From: Verrucosispora sp. WMMD573
GTDB taxonomy: Bacteria > Actinomycetota > Actinomycetes > Mycobacteriales > Micromonosporaceae
Assembly: GCF_027497175.1 (NCBI RefSeq)
Contig: NZ_CP114901.1
Location: forward strand, 3,596,001 to 3,660,000
Direction: 5' to 3'
Length of the DNA: 64,000 nt
The notes beneath the pieces are model-generated. The model was not told where the DNA came from. It saw only the letters and a program-made list of their open reading frames with translations, and made no database searches. Shown here piece by piece: positions 16,375-27,423 of the stretch. Position numbers and translations under genes: made by a program. How positions within the stretch are numbered: the first letter of the stretch is position 1; every line of letters begins with the position of its first letter.

Positions 16375-18267
16375 GTGGCACCACCTCAGGGACAGATGCG
16401 CCCGGGACGGCAGTTGGCCGTGCTCGGGGCCATCTTCGTCGTCCTCTATCTTTTGGTGTTCTTCTCGGGCGGTGCCAGCGGTGGCTGGAAGGACCGGCTC
16501 GAACCCCGCCTCGGTCTTGACCTGGTCGGCGGCACGCGGCTCACGCTGGAAGCCACCAACACCCTCGACGGCCGAGCCCCGACGGCGGAGAACCTGGAGC
16601 GGGCCCGCCAGATCATCGAGAGTCGGGTCAACGCGTACGGCGTGGCCGAGGCCGAGGTGGTCACCGAGGGCGACCGCAACATCGTCGTCTCCCTGCCCGG
16701 CGAGAACCGCGAGCTCAACGAGGTCGGTAGCGCCGCCGAGCTGCGGTTCCGGAAGGTGCTGAAGATCGCCGACGGCAGCGGCTCGATCCCGTCGCCGGCA
16801 CCGAGCGAGAGTCCTTCGGCGACCCCGTCCGGGTCCGCGAGCCCCGAGGCCACCCCGTCGGGCACCGCGAGCCCCACCCCGGACGCCGAAGCCTCCTCCT
16901 CGCCCGACGCTGGCGGTCAGGGGGGTGGCGCTCCGACCCCGACCCCGTCGGCGACCCCGACGCCCACCCCGTCGCCGACGGCGGACGAAGAGGTGCCGCA
17001 GAGCATCGAGGAGCAGCGCCAGGCCGTCGAGCAGAAGGTCGGCGCTGAGGCGTGGGCCGCCGCGAGCGGGTTGCAGGCGCCGGCCGACCTGAGCGCCGAT
17101 CCGTCGCTGGCCGACAAGCTCAAGCCCTTCGGCGAGCTGAGTGGCCGTGAGGTCGCGGTGCTGCCGGCGCAGATGCAGTTCAACGTGCCGACGATCGGCT
17201 GCGCCCAGCTCGACGACCGGCCCCCGGCGTCCATCTCCGACCCGGAGCAGCAGGTCGTCGCCTGCGAGGGCGGGTACGCCAAGAACCTGCTCGACGTGGC
17301 GAAGGTGCTCGGCACCGACGTCTCCGACGCCAACGCGGTGCGCGACCAGACCAGCCAGTGGGTGGTCAGCCTGAACTTCACCGGCTCGGGCCAGGACAAG
17401 TGGACCGCGCTGACCCGCGAGGCGTTCAACAACGAGGGCCAGGCATGTGACGCGTCCGCGCTCGGTGACGAGGGCAAGTGCCGGGTCGCCGTGGTGCTGG
17501 ACAACAAGATCATCTCTTCACCGCAGATCCAGGGCGTGCTGACCGGCAACTCGCAGATCACCGGCAACTTCAGCAACGCCGAGGCCAGCGAGCTGGCCGG
17601 CTACCTCAGCTACGGCGCCCTGCCGGTCACCTTCGAGGCGCAGGAGCAGCAGAACGTCACCGCCACCCTGGGCGCCAGCCACCTGCGGGCCGGTCTGCTC
17701 GCGGCCGGCATCGGCATGCTGCTGGTCATCATCTACTCGTTCTTCTACTACCGCCTGCTCGGCTCGGTGATCTTCCTGAGCCTGATCCTGTCGGCGCTGC
17801 TGCTCTTCGGCGCGCTGGTGGTGCTCGGTCGGCAGATCGGCTTCACGCTCACCCTCGCCGGCATCGCCGGCATCATCGTCTCGCTAGGTGTGGCGGCGGA
17901 CTCGTTCGTCATCTACTTCGAACGCCTCAAGGACGAGATCCGGGAGGGGCGCAGCCCGCGCAGCGCGGTACCCCGGGCGTGGGTCCGGGCCCGCCGGACG
18001 ATCATCTCCGCCAACGCGATCACGATCATGTCGGCGCTGGTGCTCTACATCGTCTCGGTCGGCACGGTGAAGGGCTTCGCCTTCGCCCTGGGCCTGGCCA
18101 CGGTGCTGGACCTGCTGGTGGTCTTCCTCTTCCGGCATCCGATCATGACGATGTTCGCCCGTACCAAGGCGTTCCTGTCCCCACGGGTCAGCGGCCTGGG
18201 CAGGGCACTGCCGGCCCGGTCGGAGCCGGCCCCGTCGTCCCGCAACCAGCGTGTCAAGGAGGCCTGA
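16375..18267 (+). CDS. secD: Protein translocase subunit SecD
   Basis: This 630-residue SecD half of the proton-driven SecDF pump has a first membrane segment near residues 12-32, a large external domain with the D1 signature (LGLDLVGGTRLTLEA), and five further membrane segments from about residue 440 (RAGLLAAGIGMLLVIIYSF to DLLVVFLFRHP). A Pro/Ser/Thr-rich low-complexity insert of about 65 residues (roughly 140-205) interrupts the external domain. The GTG start has AGGGAGACAGGA upstream. secF follows after 1 bp. A 284-bp leader before the gene holds an AT-rich patch (16174-16202) that may include a promoter. Confidence 0.97.
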   Translation: MAPPQGQMRPGRQLAVLGAIFVVLYLLVFFSGGASGGWKDRLEPRLGLDLVGGTRLTLEATNTLDGRAPTAENLERARQIIESRVNAYGVAEAEVVTEGDRNIVVSLPGENRELNEVGSAAELRFRKVLKIADGSGSIPSPAPSESPSATPSGSASPEATPSGTASPTPDAEASSSPDAGGQGGGAPTPTPSATPTPTPSPTADEEVPQSIEEQRQAVEQKVGAEAWAAASGLQAPADLSADPSLADKLKPFGELSGREVAVLPAQMQFNVPTIGCAQLDDRPPASISDPEQQVVACEGGYAKNLLDVAKVLGTDVSDANAVRDQTSQWVVSLNFTGSGQDKWTALTREAFNNEGQACDASALGDEGKCRVAVVLDNKIISSPQIQGVLTGNSQITGNFSNAEASELAGYLSYGALPVTFEAQEQQNVTATLGASHLRAGLLAAGIGMLLVIIYSFFYYRLLGSVIFLSLILSALLLFGALVVLGRQIGFTLTLAGIAGIIVSLGVAADSFVIYFERLKDEIREGRSPRSAVPRAWVRARRTIISANAITIMSALVLYIVSVGTVKGFAFALGLATVLDLLVVFLFRHPIMTMFARTKAFLSPRVSGLGRALPARSEPAPSSRNQRVKEA

Positions 18268-18268
18268 G

Positions 18269-19462
18269 ATGGCTGAGACTGGTCTGGCAGCCCGCCTCTA
18301 CCGAGGTGAGGCCGGCCTCAATATCGTCGGCCGGCGCAAGATGTGGTTCACCGTCGCCGCCGTGCTGGTGGTGATCGCGCTCGGCAGCGTCATCTTCCGG
18401 GGCTTCAGCCTGGGCATCGAGTTCGCCGGCGGCAACTCGTTCCAGGTGCCGACCAGCGTCGGCACCCTGGAGCAGGTGGAGGACCGGGCGGGTGAGGTGC
18501 TGACCACCGCCGGCGAGGGTGGCCGGGTGGTCACCACCCAGGAGGTCGGCGGGGGCGGCGGCGAGTTCTACGAGCTGCGTACCACCGAGCTCGACGCCGA
18601 GCAGGCCGAGGCGGTCCGGGTCGAGTTGGGTCAGGTGTTCAACATCGACCCGGCGGAGATCGCCAGCAACCGGGTCAGCGAGGCGTGGGGCAGCCAGGTG
18701 ACCAACCGGGCCCTGCTCGGTCTGGTTATCTTCCTGGCCCTGGTGACGGTCTACCTGGTCCTGCGGTTCGAGTGGCAGATGGCCGTCGGGGCGATCTTCG
18801 CCCTGGTGATGAACCTGGTCCTCACCGCCGGGCTCTACTCGATCGTCGGGTTCGAGGTCACCCCGTCGACGATCATCGGATTCCTCACCATTCTGGGCTT
18901 CGCCCTGTACGACGTGGTGGTGGTCTTCGACAAGGTGCAGGAGAACACCAGAGGCATCACCGCGAACAACAACCAGACGTACGGCGAGGCGGCCAACCTG
19001 GCCGTCAACCAGAGCCTGATGCGGTCGATCAACACCTCGGTGGTCGCCCTGCTCCCGGTCGGCGGCATCCTGTTCATCGGTGCCGGCCTGCTCGGCGCGG
19101 GCACCCTGAAGGACCTCGGCCTGGTGCTCTTCGTCGGTATGGCGATGGCCTTCCTCACCTCGATCACGCTGGCCACCCCGCTGCTGGTGGTGCTGAAGAA
19201 CCGCGACCCACGGATCCAGGCGCACAACAAGCGGGTGCTCGCCCGGCGGTCCACGGTCAGCCGGGGCGAGACCCCCGCCAAGACGGGTGGCACGCCCCGC
19301 CCGGTCGAGCGGGACGAGGAGCCGGTCACCGCGGAGGCCGGCGCGCTCGCCGGTGCCGCCGCGCCGAAGGTTGGCGCCCGGCCGACGGGCAAGCGATCCG
19401 GCGGTGCCCGGGGCGGGCGTCCCGGTGGCGGCAACCGTCCGGGCGGCGGAAAGCGGCGCTGA
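18269..19462 (+). CDS. secF: Protein translocase subunit SecF
   Basis: The 397-residue partner of SecD has a first membrane segment (MWFTVAAVLVVIALGSVIF), the GIEFAGGNSFQV motif of the external domain, and five C-terminal membrane segments (ALLGLVIFLALVTVYLVLRF to LGLVLFVGMAMAFLTSITLATPLLV). A basic, Gly-rich tail (GKRSGGARGGRPGGGNRPGGGKRR) of about 80 residues is typical of actinobacteria and probably lies in the cytoplasm. The ATG at 18269 has AAGGAGG at ideal spacing and follows the secD stop by 1 bp. Confidence 0.97.
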   Translation: MAETGLAARLYRGEAGLNIVGRRKMWFTVAAVLVVIALGSVIFRGFSLGIEFAGGNSFQVPTSVGTLEQVEDRAGEVLTTAGEGGRVVTTQEVGGGGGEFYELRTTELDAEQAEAVRVELGQVFNIDPAEIASNRVSEAWGSQVTNRALLGLVIFLALVTVYLVLRFEWQMAVGAIFALVMNLVLTAGLYSIVGFEVTPSTIIGFLTILGFALYDVVVVFDKVQENTRGITANNNQTYGEAANLAVNQSLMRSINTSVVALLPVGGILFIGAGLLGAGTLKDLGLVLFVGMAMAFLTSITLATPLLVVLKNRDPRIQAHNKRVLARRSTVSRGETPAKTGGTPRPVERDEEPVTAEAGALAGAAAPKVGARPTGKRSGGARGGRPGGGNRPGGGKRR

Positions 19463-19507
19463 GGACGCCCGGGACGACCCGGTAGAAACAGGTACCGGCG
19501 GCGTCCT
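19462..19507 (+). terminator. Stem-loop at the end of secF
   Basis: AGGACGCC (19462-19469) pairs with GGCGTCCT (19500-19507), and an inner CCGGTA/TACCGG stem sits in between. It starts in the secF stop codon region and ends before apt. There is no T-run, so it may slow rather than stop transcription. Confidence 0.35.
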
Positions 19508-19567
19508 GCATGCTGTGCGAGCAGCGTGCGGGACGCCGCCGTCGTGTGGAAGGGAACTGGAACTGCC

Positions 19568-20134
19568 GTGACGGAGACCCACAGCACCGGGGTACGCGGG
19601 GACAGCGGGCCGGAGATAGCCCGGCTGGTGGCCAGCCGGGTGCTCGACGTGCCCGACTTCCCCAAGCCCGGCGTCATGTTCAAGGACCTGATGCCGTTGT
19701 TCGCCGACGGTGACGCCTTCCGGGACGTGATCGACGGGATCGTCACCTACCACGGGCGGGAGTCCTTCGACGCCGTGGTCGGCATCGAGGCGCGGGGGTT
19801 CGTGGTCGCCGCCGCGATCGCGTACGCCACCGGAGTCGGGGTGGTGCCGGTGCGTAAGGCCGGCAAGTTGCCCCGGCCGGCGTACGCCGCCTCCTACGAA
19901 CTGGAGTACGGCGAGGCCACCCTCGAGGTACACCAGGACGCCTTCACCGCCGGACACCGCGTGCTGGTGGTCGACGACGTGCTCGCCACCGGCGGCACGG
20001 CGGCGGCCACGCTCGACCTGGTCGAGCGGGCGGGTGGCACGGTGGCGGGTTTCACCGTGCTGCTGGAGTTGTCGTTCCTCGGTGGGCGCGACCGACTGGC
20101 CCCGCGTCCCGTGCATGCCCTGTTGACCGTTTGA
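19568..20134 (+). CDS. apt: Adenine phosphoribosyltransferase
   Basis: The 188-residue enzyme joins adenine and PRPP to make AMP in purine salvage. The PRPP-binding motif is VLVVDDVLATGGTA, and the adenine-site and flap regions are seen as DFPKPGVMFKDLMPL and KAGKLPRPAYAASYELEYG. The GTG at 19568 gives the usual N-terminus; an upstream in-frame GTG at 19526 would add 14 residues. It stands between secDF and relA, the conserved actinobacterial order that links purine pools and (p)ppGpp. Confidence 0.96.
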   Translation: MTETHSTGVRGDSGPEIARLVASRVLDVPDFPKPGVMFKDLMPLFADGDAFRDVIDGIVTYHGRESFDAVVGIEARGFVVAAAIAYATGVGVVPVRKAGKLPRPAYAASYELEYGEATLEVHQDAFTAGHRVLVVDDVLATGGTAAATLDLVERAGGTVAGFTVLLELSFLGGRDRLAPRPVHALLTV

Positions 20135-20296
20135 GACGTCGGCGGACCCGGCAAGGTCCGTCCGGCGGAGCGGCACGGCACCCCGGGTGGGGGTAGCATT
20201 GCCCATTGCTGACTGGGCGGTTACCCGCCTGTGCGGCGCTAGACCAGACCGGCCGGCGCACGGTCGGTGTCGTCCCGGCGAGCGGTGAGGAGGCCG

Positions 20297-22771
<2,475 letters not shown>

Positions 22772-22824
22772 CCCACCCCACCCCCACCCGGCTCCAACAC
22801 CCCCGGCCCCTTCCGCACCCTCGC

Positions 22825-22885
22825 GTTGATCATGAAGTTGTTGTCACCTCCCCGGCGTGTCACGGGCAACAACTTCATGATCAAC
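22825..22885. repeat. Intergenic palindrome, family A copy 1
   Basis: A perfect 19-bp inverted repeat (GTTGATCATGAAGTTGTTG at 22825-22843 and its complement at 22867-22885) encloses a 23-nt centre containing CCGGCGTG. It lies between the convergent relA and PPIase genes, 53 bp after relA. A second copy with the same central motif is at 31249-31309. It could act as a bidirectional terminator or be a mobile REP-like repeat. Confidence 0.85.
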
Positions 22886-22946
22886 CGAGTGGGGGGGTGG
22901 GGGTGGGGACGGGGGAGCGCCCGTTGGGGGTGACGGGTGGTTCGGG

Positions 22947-23780
22947 TCAGGCGTCGGTCATGGTGAGGTCGGTGATGATGACCTCCTTCTTGGGGTGGCC
23001 GCCGCCGGCCTGCTGGGCGAACGCACCGTCGTCACCGGCCGCCGCGACGTCCTTGACGATGTCCATCCCGCCGGTGATGGTGCCGAGAACTGTGTAGTTC
23101 GGGTCCAGCGGCGAGTCGCCGTACACGATGAAGAACTGGCTGCCGCTGCTGGACGGCTGGCCCGAGTTGGCCATCGCGATGACGCCCTCCGGGTACGGCG
23201 GTCGCTTGTCGGCCGGCAGGTTCTCCTCCGCCATGCGGTAGCTCGGGCCGCCGGTGCCGTCGGTCTCCCGCCAGCCCTCGCCGGTGGCGCTCGGGTCGCC
23301 GCACTGGAGCACCTTGATGCCCTCGGTCACCAGCCGGTGGCACTTGGTGTTGTCGAAGAAGTTCTGCTCGGCCAGGTGGGTGAAGCTGCCCGCCGTGCAC
23401 GGCACCGCGGACCTGTCGACCCGGGCGGTGATCGGGCCGAGGTTCGTGGTGATCGTCATGGTCTGGACACCAGCCTTGCTCTGCTGGGTGTCCGGCAGCC
23501 CGACGTCCTTGACCTGCGGGGTGCGCTCGCCGTCGGGCAGCTCGACCCAGTCACACTGCACCGTGTTCGCGTCCTGGGCCGCGTTGTCGGTGCCGCTGTC
23601 GTCGCCGAGCACGTTGCTGGCGAGCCAGGCCGTGCCGGCGACCACCAGCAGCAGGACCACGCCGGCCCCGACGACCGCCTGCGTCTGGCGGCGCTTACGG
23701 GCCCGAGCGGCCCGCTCGGCCATCTCCTTCTCGAGCCGGGCGCGGGCCGCCGCGCGCTGCCGCTCTCTGGTGGACGTCAC
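22947..23780 (-). CDS. Membrane-anchored cyclophilin-type peptidyl-prolyl isomerase (second of tandem pair)
   Basis: The 277-residue protein has a basic coiled N-terminus (RERQRAAARARLEKEMAERAARARKRR), one membrane segment (VVGAGVVLLLVVAGTAWLA) and an external cyclophilin domain (MTITTNLGPITARVD, FFDNTKCHRLV, GSQFFIVYGDSPLDPNYTVLG). It should catalyse proline isomerisation during folding of exported proteins. GTG start with AGGAGG. It lies 63 bp after a paralogous PPIase gene in the same direction, so the two are probably cotranscribed. The catalytic Arg region is altered relative to CypA, as is usual in this actinobacterial subgroup. Confidence 0.93.
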   Translation of the reverse strand: MTSTRERQRAAARARLEKEMAERAARARKRRQTQAVVGAGVVLLLVVAGTAWLASNVLGDDSGTDNAAQDANTVQCDWVELPDGERTPQVKDVGLPDTQQSKAGVQTMTITTNLGPITARVDRSAVPCTAGSFTHLAEQNFFDNTKCHRLVTEGIKVLQCGDPSATGEGWRETDGTGGPSYRMAEENLPADKRPPYPEGVIAMANSGQPSSSGSQFFIVYGDSPLDPNYTVLGTITGGMDIVKDVAAAGDDGAFAQQAGGGHPKKEVIITDLTMTDA

Positions 23781-23843
23781 GCCTCGATCCTCCTGGACTG
23801 TATGTGGATGCCGCTGCGGTGGGGTGGGGCCCGGTTGCCGTGG

Positions 23844-24776
23844 TCAGCCGGCGCTGGCGCTGGCCTCAGGTGCCGCCGGACTCGGTGTGCCGGAGGACTC
23901 GGGACCCGGCGTGCCCGAGGGCGCCGGGTCGGCGGATGACGCCGGGTCCAGCACGGGTTCACCGACGGTCAGACTCTGGATGACCACGTCGTCATTCTCC
24001 GGCTTGACCTTCTCCCCGGCCCCATTGTCCACCGTCGGCAGGGCACCGATCTTCTCGACTACGTCGAGGCCCCCGGTGACCCGGCCGATGATCGGGAACT
24101 TCGGCTCGGCGGTGGTGAAATCCTCGAAGAAGATCAGGAACTGGCTGCCGTTGGCCCCGGGCGGGTTCGAGATCAGCGCGACCGTGCCCTTGGGGTACGT
24201 CGGTGGTTCGTCCGGGGACGGGCTCGGCTCCGGCGACGCCTCCGGGGCGGTCGGCACGTTCTCGTCGTAGAACGAGTACGCCGGGCCGCCCAGACCAGTG
24301 CCGCTGGGATCGCCGCAGCGCACCGCGCCGTCGGTGGTGATCTCGTGGCACTTGGTGTTGTCGTAGAACGACTGGCTGGCCAGATGGGCGATGCTGGCGG
24401 CGGCGCACGGGGCGCTGGCGAGGTCCAGCTCGACGGAGATCGGCGCACCCTGGTTGGTGGTGATCGTCATCGGCCGGGTGCCGGTGACCGGCAGCCCGGT
24501 GGTCGGGGGCTCGCCGACATCCTTGAGATTGGCGTTGCCGTCGGTGTTCTGCGGGGTCCAGAGGCAGACCTCGTCGGTCGCGGTGTCCTCGGTCGGCTCA
24601 CTGTCGAACGCGCCGAGGGCCCACGCCGAGCCGGCGACGACCAGCACGAGGATCAGGGCGGTGCCGACACCGGCCTGGATGCGTCGGCGACGCCTGGCGG
24701 CGGCGGCCCGGCGGGCCAGTTGCCGGTCGAGCTTGGCCCGCGCCAGTTTGCGCTGCCGGTCCCTGCTGGAAGCCAC
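23844..24776 (-). CDS. Membrane-anchored cyclophilin-type peptidyl-prolyl isomerase (first of tandem pair)
   Basis: The 310-residue paralogue of the next gene has the same plan: a basic N-terminus (RDRQRKLARAKLDRQLARRAAAARRRRR), one membrane segment (AGVGTALILVLVVAGSAWALG) and an external cyclophilin domain (MTITTNQGAPISVELD, FYDNTKCHEIT, GSQFLIFFEDF). It has an acidic Pro/Ser insert (ASPEPSPSPDEPP) and a Pro/Ala/Ser tail that the other copy lacks. The GTG at 24776 is supported by GAAAGGGGAGC. It is divergent from the MBL-fold gene; the 246 bp between them should hold both promoters. Confidence 0.93.
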   Translation of the reverse strand: MASSRDRQRKLARAKLDRQLARRAAAARRRRRIQAGVGTALILVLVVAGSAWALGAFDSEPTEDTATDEVCLWTPQNTDGNANLKDVGEPPTTGLPVTGTRPMTITTNQGAPISVELDLASAPCAAASIAHLASQSFYDNTKCHEITTDGAVRCGDPSGTGLGGPAYSFYDENVPTAPEASPEPSPSPDEPPTYPKGTVALISNPPGANGSQFLIFFEDFTTAEPKFPIIGRVTGGLDVVEKIGALPTVDNGAGEKVKPENDDVVIQSLTVGEPVLDPASSADPAPSGTPGPESSGTPSPAAPEASASAG

Positions 24777-25022
24777 CCGTGCTCCCCTTTCCTCTACCCT
24801 GGTCGTCACCCGGTGGTCGTGTACCTGTCGGGCGGCAGGTGTGCCACGCCACACGCCCGCCAGAGTGTACGGGTACCGGCTGGGAAAGTGGTGTACGAGG
24901 TCGGTGCCCTTCTACATCGGGATCCGTCAGTGCCGCACCCCGGGGGCCGGCGGGTGGGGCCGCGCGGCCGGCGACGCCGGTAGGCTGCCGGAGGAGACGA
25001 CTCGACGGAAAGGGGAGCGGAC

Positions 25023-25742
25023 GTGCTCGTGGCCGGCTTTCCCGCGGACGCCTTCGGCACCAACTGCTACGTGGTCGCCACCGCGCCGGGGGAACAGTGC
25101 GTGGTGGTCGACCCCGGCATCGGGGTGATCGACCGGCTCGACGCGCTGCTCGCCGAGCATCGTCTGCACCCGGCCGCGGTGCTGCTCACCCACGGCCACC
25201 TCGACCACACCTTCTCCGTGGCGCCGGTCTGCGGGGCGCGCGGTATCACCGCGTACGTGCATCCGGACGACCGGGAGCTGCTGGCGGATCCGACGAAGGC
25301 GCTGTCGATGGATCTGACGCAGCTCTTCGGTGGGCGCCTGCCGTACGCCGAGCCCGAGGACGTGGCCGAGTTGGCCGACGGCACGACGCTCGCCCTCGCC
25401 GGGCTGGAGATCACCGTCGACCATGCGCCCGGCCATACCGGCGGGTCGGTGCTCTTCCGGCTGCCCGGCGCCGGCTCGCCCTGGGAGGCGGAGCAGCTCT
25501 GCCTCTCCGGTGACGTGCTCTTCGCCGGCTCGATCGGCCGCACCGACCTGCCGGGCGGCAGCATGCCGACGATGATCACCAGCCTGCGGGACAAGATCCT
25601 CCCGTTGGCCGACGACACAGTCGTCCTGCCCGGCCACGGCCCCGCGACCACCATCGGCCGCGAACGCGCCACCAATCCGTACCTCGCCGAGGTGGCGGAG
25701 CTGGGCGGCGCGCGACCGGCGGCACCCACCCGCGGCCTGTAA
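25023..25742 (+). CDS. MBL-fold metallo-hydrolase (glyoxalase II-like)
   Basis: The 239-residue enzyme has the metallo-beta-lactamase fold with the dinuclear metal motif THGHLDH (His57, His59, Asp61, His62) and later ligands in DHAPGHTGGS, LSGDVLF and LPGHGP. It resembles hydroxyacylglutathione hydrolase-like proteins that sit next to hisS in actinobacteria, often called glyoxalase II-like. Its thioester substrate is not known. The GTG start follows AAAGGGGAG. hisS starts 87 bp downstream on the same strand and may be cotranscribed. Confidence 0.92.
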   Translation: MLVAGFPADAFGTNCYVVATAPGEQCVVVDPGIGVIDRLDALLAEHRLHPAAVLLTHGHLDHTFSVAPVCGARGITAYVHPDDRELLADPTKALSMDLTQLFGGRLPYAEPEDVAELADGTTLALAGLEITVDHAPGHTGGSVLFRLPGAGSPWEAEQLCLSGDVLFAGSIGRTDLPGGSMPTMITSLRDKILPLADDTVVLPGHGPATTIGRERATNPYLAEVAELGGARPAAPTRGL

Positions 25743-25829
25743 CGGTCGCGTCGAGACCTCACCGCGCGGATCGCGCGGGATCGCCAGCAGACTCTGCCGC
25801 GCAGCGCGCGGCTGCCGAGGGAGTACGTC

Positions 25830-27158
25830 ATGAGCAAGCCCACGCCCATCTCCGGGTTCCCGGAGTGGACGCCGCCACAGCGAATGATCGAGCAATTCGT
25901 CCTGGACCGGATCCGGTCGACCTTCGAGCTGTACGGTTTCGCTCCGCTGGAGACCCGCGCCGTCGAGCCGCTGGACCAGCTGCTGCGCAAGGGGGATACC
26001 GGAAAGGAGGTCTACGTGATCCGGCGGCTGCACGGCGACCCGGAGGGCCCGACCGGTGACGACAGCCTCGGCCTGCACTTCGACCTGACCGTGCCGTTCG
26101 CCAGGTACGTGCTGGAGAACGCCGGCAAGCTGAACTTCCCGTTCCGCCGCTACCAGATCCAGAAGGTGTGGCGCGGTGAGCGTCCGCAGGAGGGGCGTTA
26201 CCGGGAGTTCCTCCAGGCCGACATCGACATCGTCGACCGGGACACCCTCGCGGTGCACCACGAGGCGGAGATGCCGCTGGTCGTCGGCGACGCGCTGCGG
26301 TCGTTGCCGATCCCGCCGATCCGCATCCAGGTCAACAACCGCAAGATCTGTGAGGGCTTCTACCGGGGCATCGGCCTGACCGACCCGGAGGCGGCGCTGC
26401 GCGCCGTCGACAAGCTCGACAAGATCGGGTCGGCCGGAGTGGCGCAGCTGTTGGCCGACACGGCGGGGGCGAGCGAGGCGCAGGCCAAGGCATGCCTCGC
26501 GCTGGCCGAGATCAACGCGCCGGACGCCTCGTTCGCCGATGCGGTGCGCGCGCTCGGGGTGAGCCACCCGCTGCTCGACGAGGGGGTCGAGGAGCTGGTC
26601 CGGGTGGTGGAGACCGCCGCCGCGCACGCGCCGGGTCTCTGCGTGGCGGACCTGCGCATCGCCCGGGGTCTGGACTACTACACCGGCACCGTCTACGAGA
26701 CGCAGCTGATCGGGTACGAGCGGTTCGGCTCGATCTGCTCCGGCGGTCGGTACGACAACCTGGCCAGCGCGGGCAACGCCCGCTTCCCCGGGGTGGGCAT
26801 CTCGATCGGCGTGACCCGCCTGCTCGGGCTGCTCTTCGGCGCGGGCGCACTGTCCGTGTCGCGGGCGGTGCCCACCTGCGTGCTGGTCGCGGTGACCAAC
26901 GAGGAACTGCGGGCGACCAGCGACTCCGTCGCCGGGGCGCTGCGGTCCCGGGGAATCCCGGCCGAGGTGTCGCCGAGCGCGGCGAAGTTCGGCAAGCAGA
27001 TCCGGTACGCCGAGCGGCGTGGCATCCCGTACGTCTGGTTCCCGGGTACGGCCGGCAACCCCGACGAGGTCAAGGACATCCGCTCCGGCACGCAGGTGAC
27101 CGCCGCGCCGGGGGAGTGGACGCCGCCTCGCGAGGATCTCAAGCCGCTGGTGAGCTGA
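25830..27158 (+). CDS. hisS: Histidyl-tRNA synthetase
   Basis: The 442-residue class II synthetase charges tRNA(His). It shows motif 2 (KVWRGERPQEGRYREFLQADIDIV), the histidine-binding signature ARGLDYYTGTVYE (Arg279 to Glu288) and motif 3 (GNARFPGVGISIGVTRL), then the C-terminal anticodon-binding domain (TCVLVAVTNEELRATSDSVA). The ATG start has GAGGGAG upstream. A strong hairpin follows at 27199-27240. Length and motifs are normal. Confidence 0.97.
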   Translation: MSKPTPISGFPEWTPPQRMIEQFVLDRIRSTFELYGFAPLETRAVEPLDQLLRKGDTGKEVYVIRRLHGDPEGPTGDDSLGLHFDLTVPFARYVLENAGKLNFPFRRYQIQKVWRGERPQEGRYREFLQADIDIVDRDTLAVHHEAEMPLVVGDALRSLPIPPIRIQVNNRKICEGFYRGIGLTDPEAALRAVDKLDKIGSAGVAQLLADTAGASEAQAKACLALAEINAPDASFADAVRALGVSHPLLDEGVEELVRVVETAAAHAPGLCVADLRIARGLDYYTGTVYETQLIGYERFGSICSGGRYDNLASAGNARFPGVGISIGVTRLLGLLFGAGALSVSRAVPTCVLVAVTNEELRATSDSVAGALRSRGIPAEVSPSAAKFGKQIRYAERRGIPYVWFPGTAGNPDEVKDIRSGTQVTAAPGEWTPPREDLKPLVS

Positions 27159-27198
27159 GTCCGGTGCTGCCGTAACCGCTGAGATCGCTTTCCCGGTC

Positions 27199-27240
27199 CG
27201 GGGTGTCACACAGAGGCCGTACTGGCCGTGTGACACCCCG
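27199..27240 (+). terminator. Terminator of hisS
   Basis: A perfect 13-bp stem (CGGGGTGTCACAC at 27199-27211 with 27228-27240) carries an inner GGCC/GGCC stem with a 5-nt loop (GTACT). It lies 40 bp after the hisS stop. There is no T-run, as is usual in this genome. Confidence 0.75.
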
Positions 27241-27423
27241 GTGTTCGTATGTGTCCTCCCTGTTACGGATTGCCGGTGGGTGAATTCGGGCATGGCGGGG
27301 TCTTGCTTACGATCTTAAATATGTGAATACTTTCCCTCGCTTGGCCATTTCCCCAGGTGGTCGAGCTGCCCCCGTCCCTGTCGACGTGACAGGGCCTCAT
27401 CCCCCATATCGGGAGGCTGTTAC

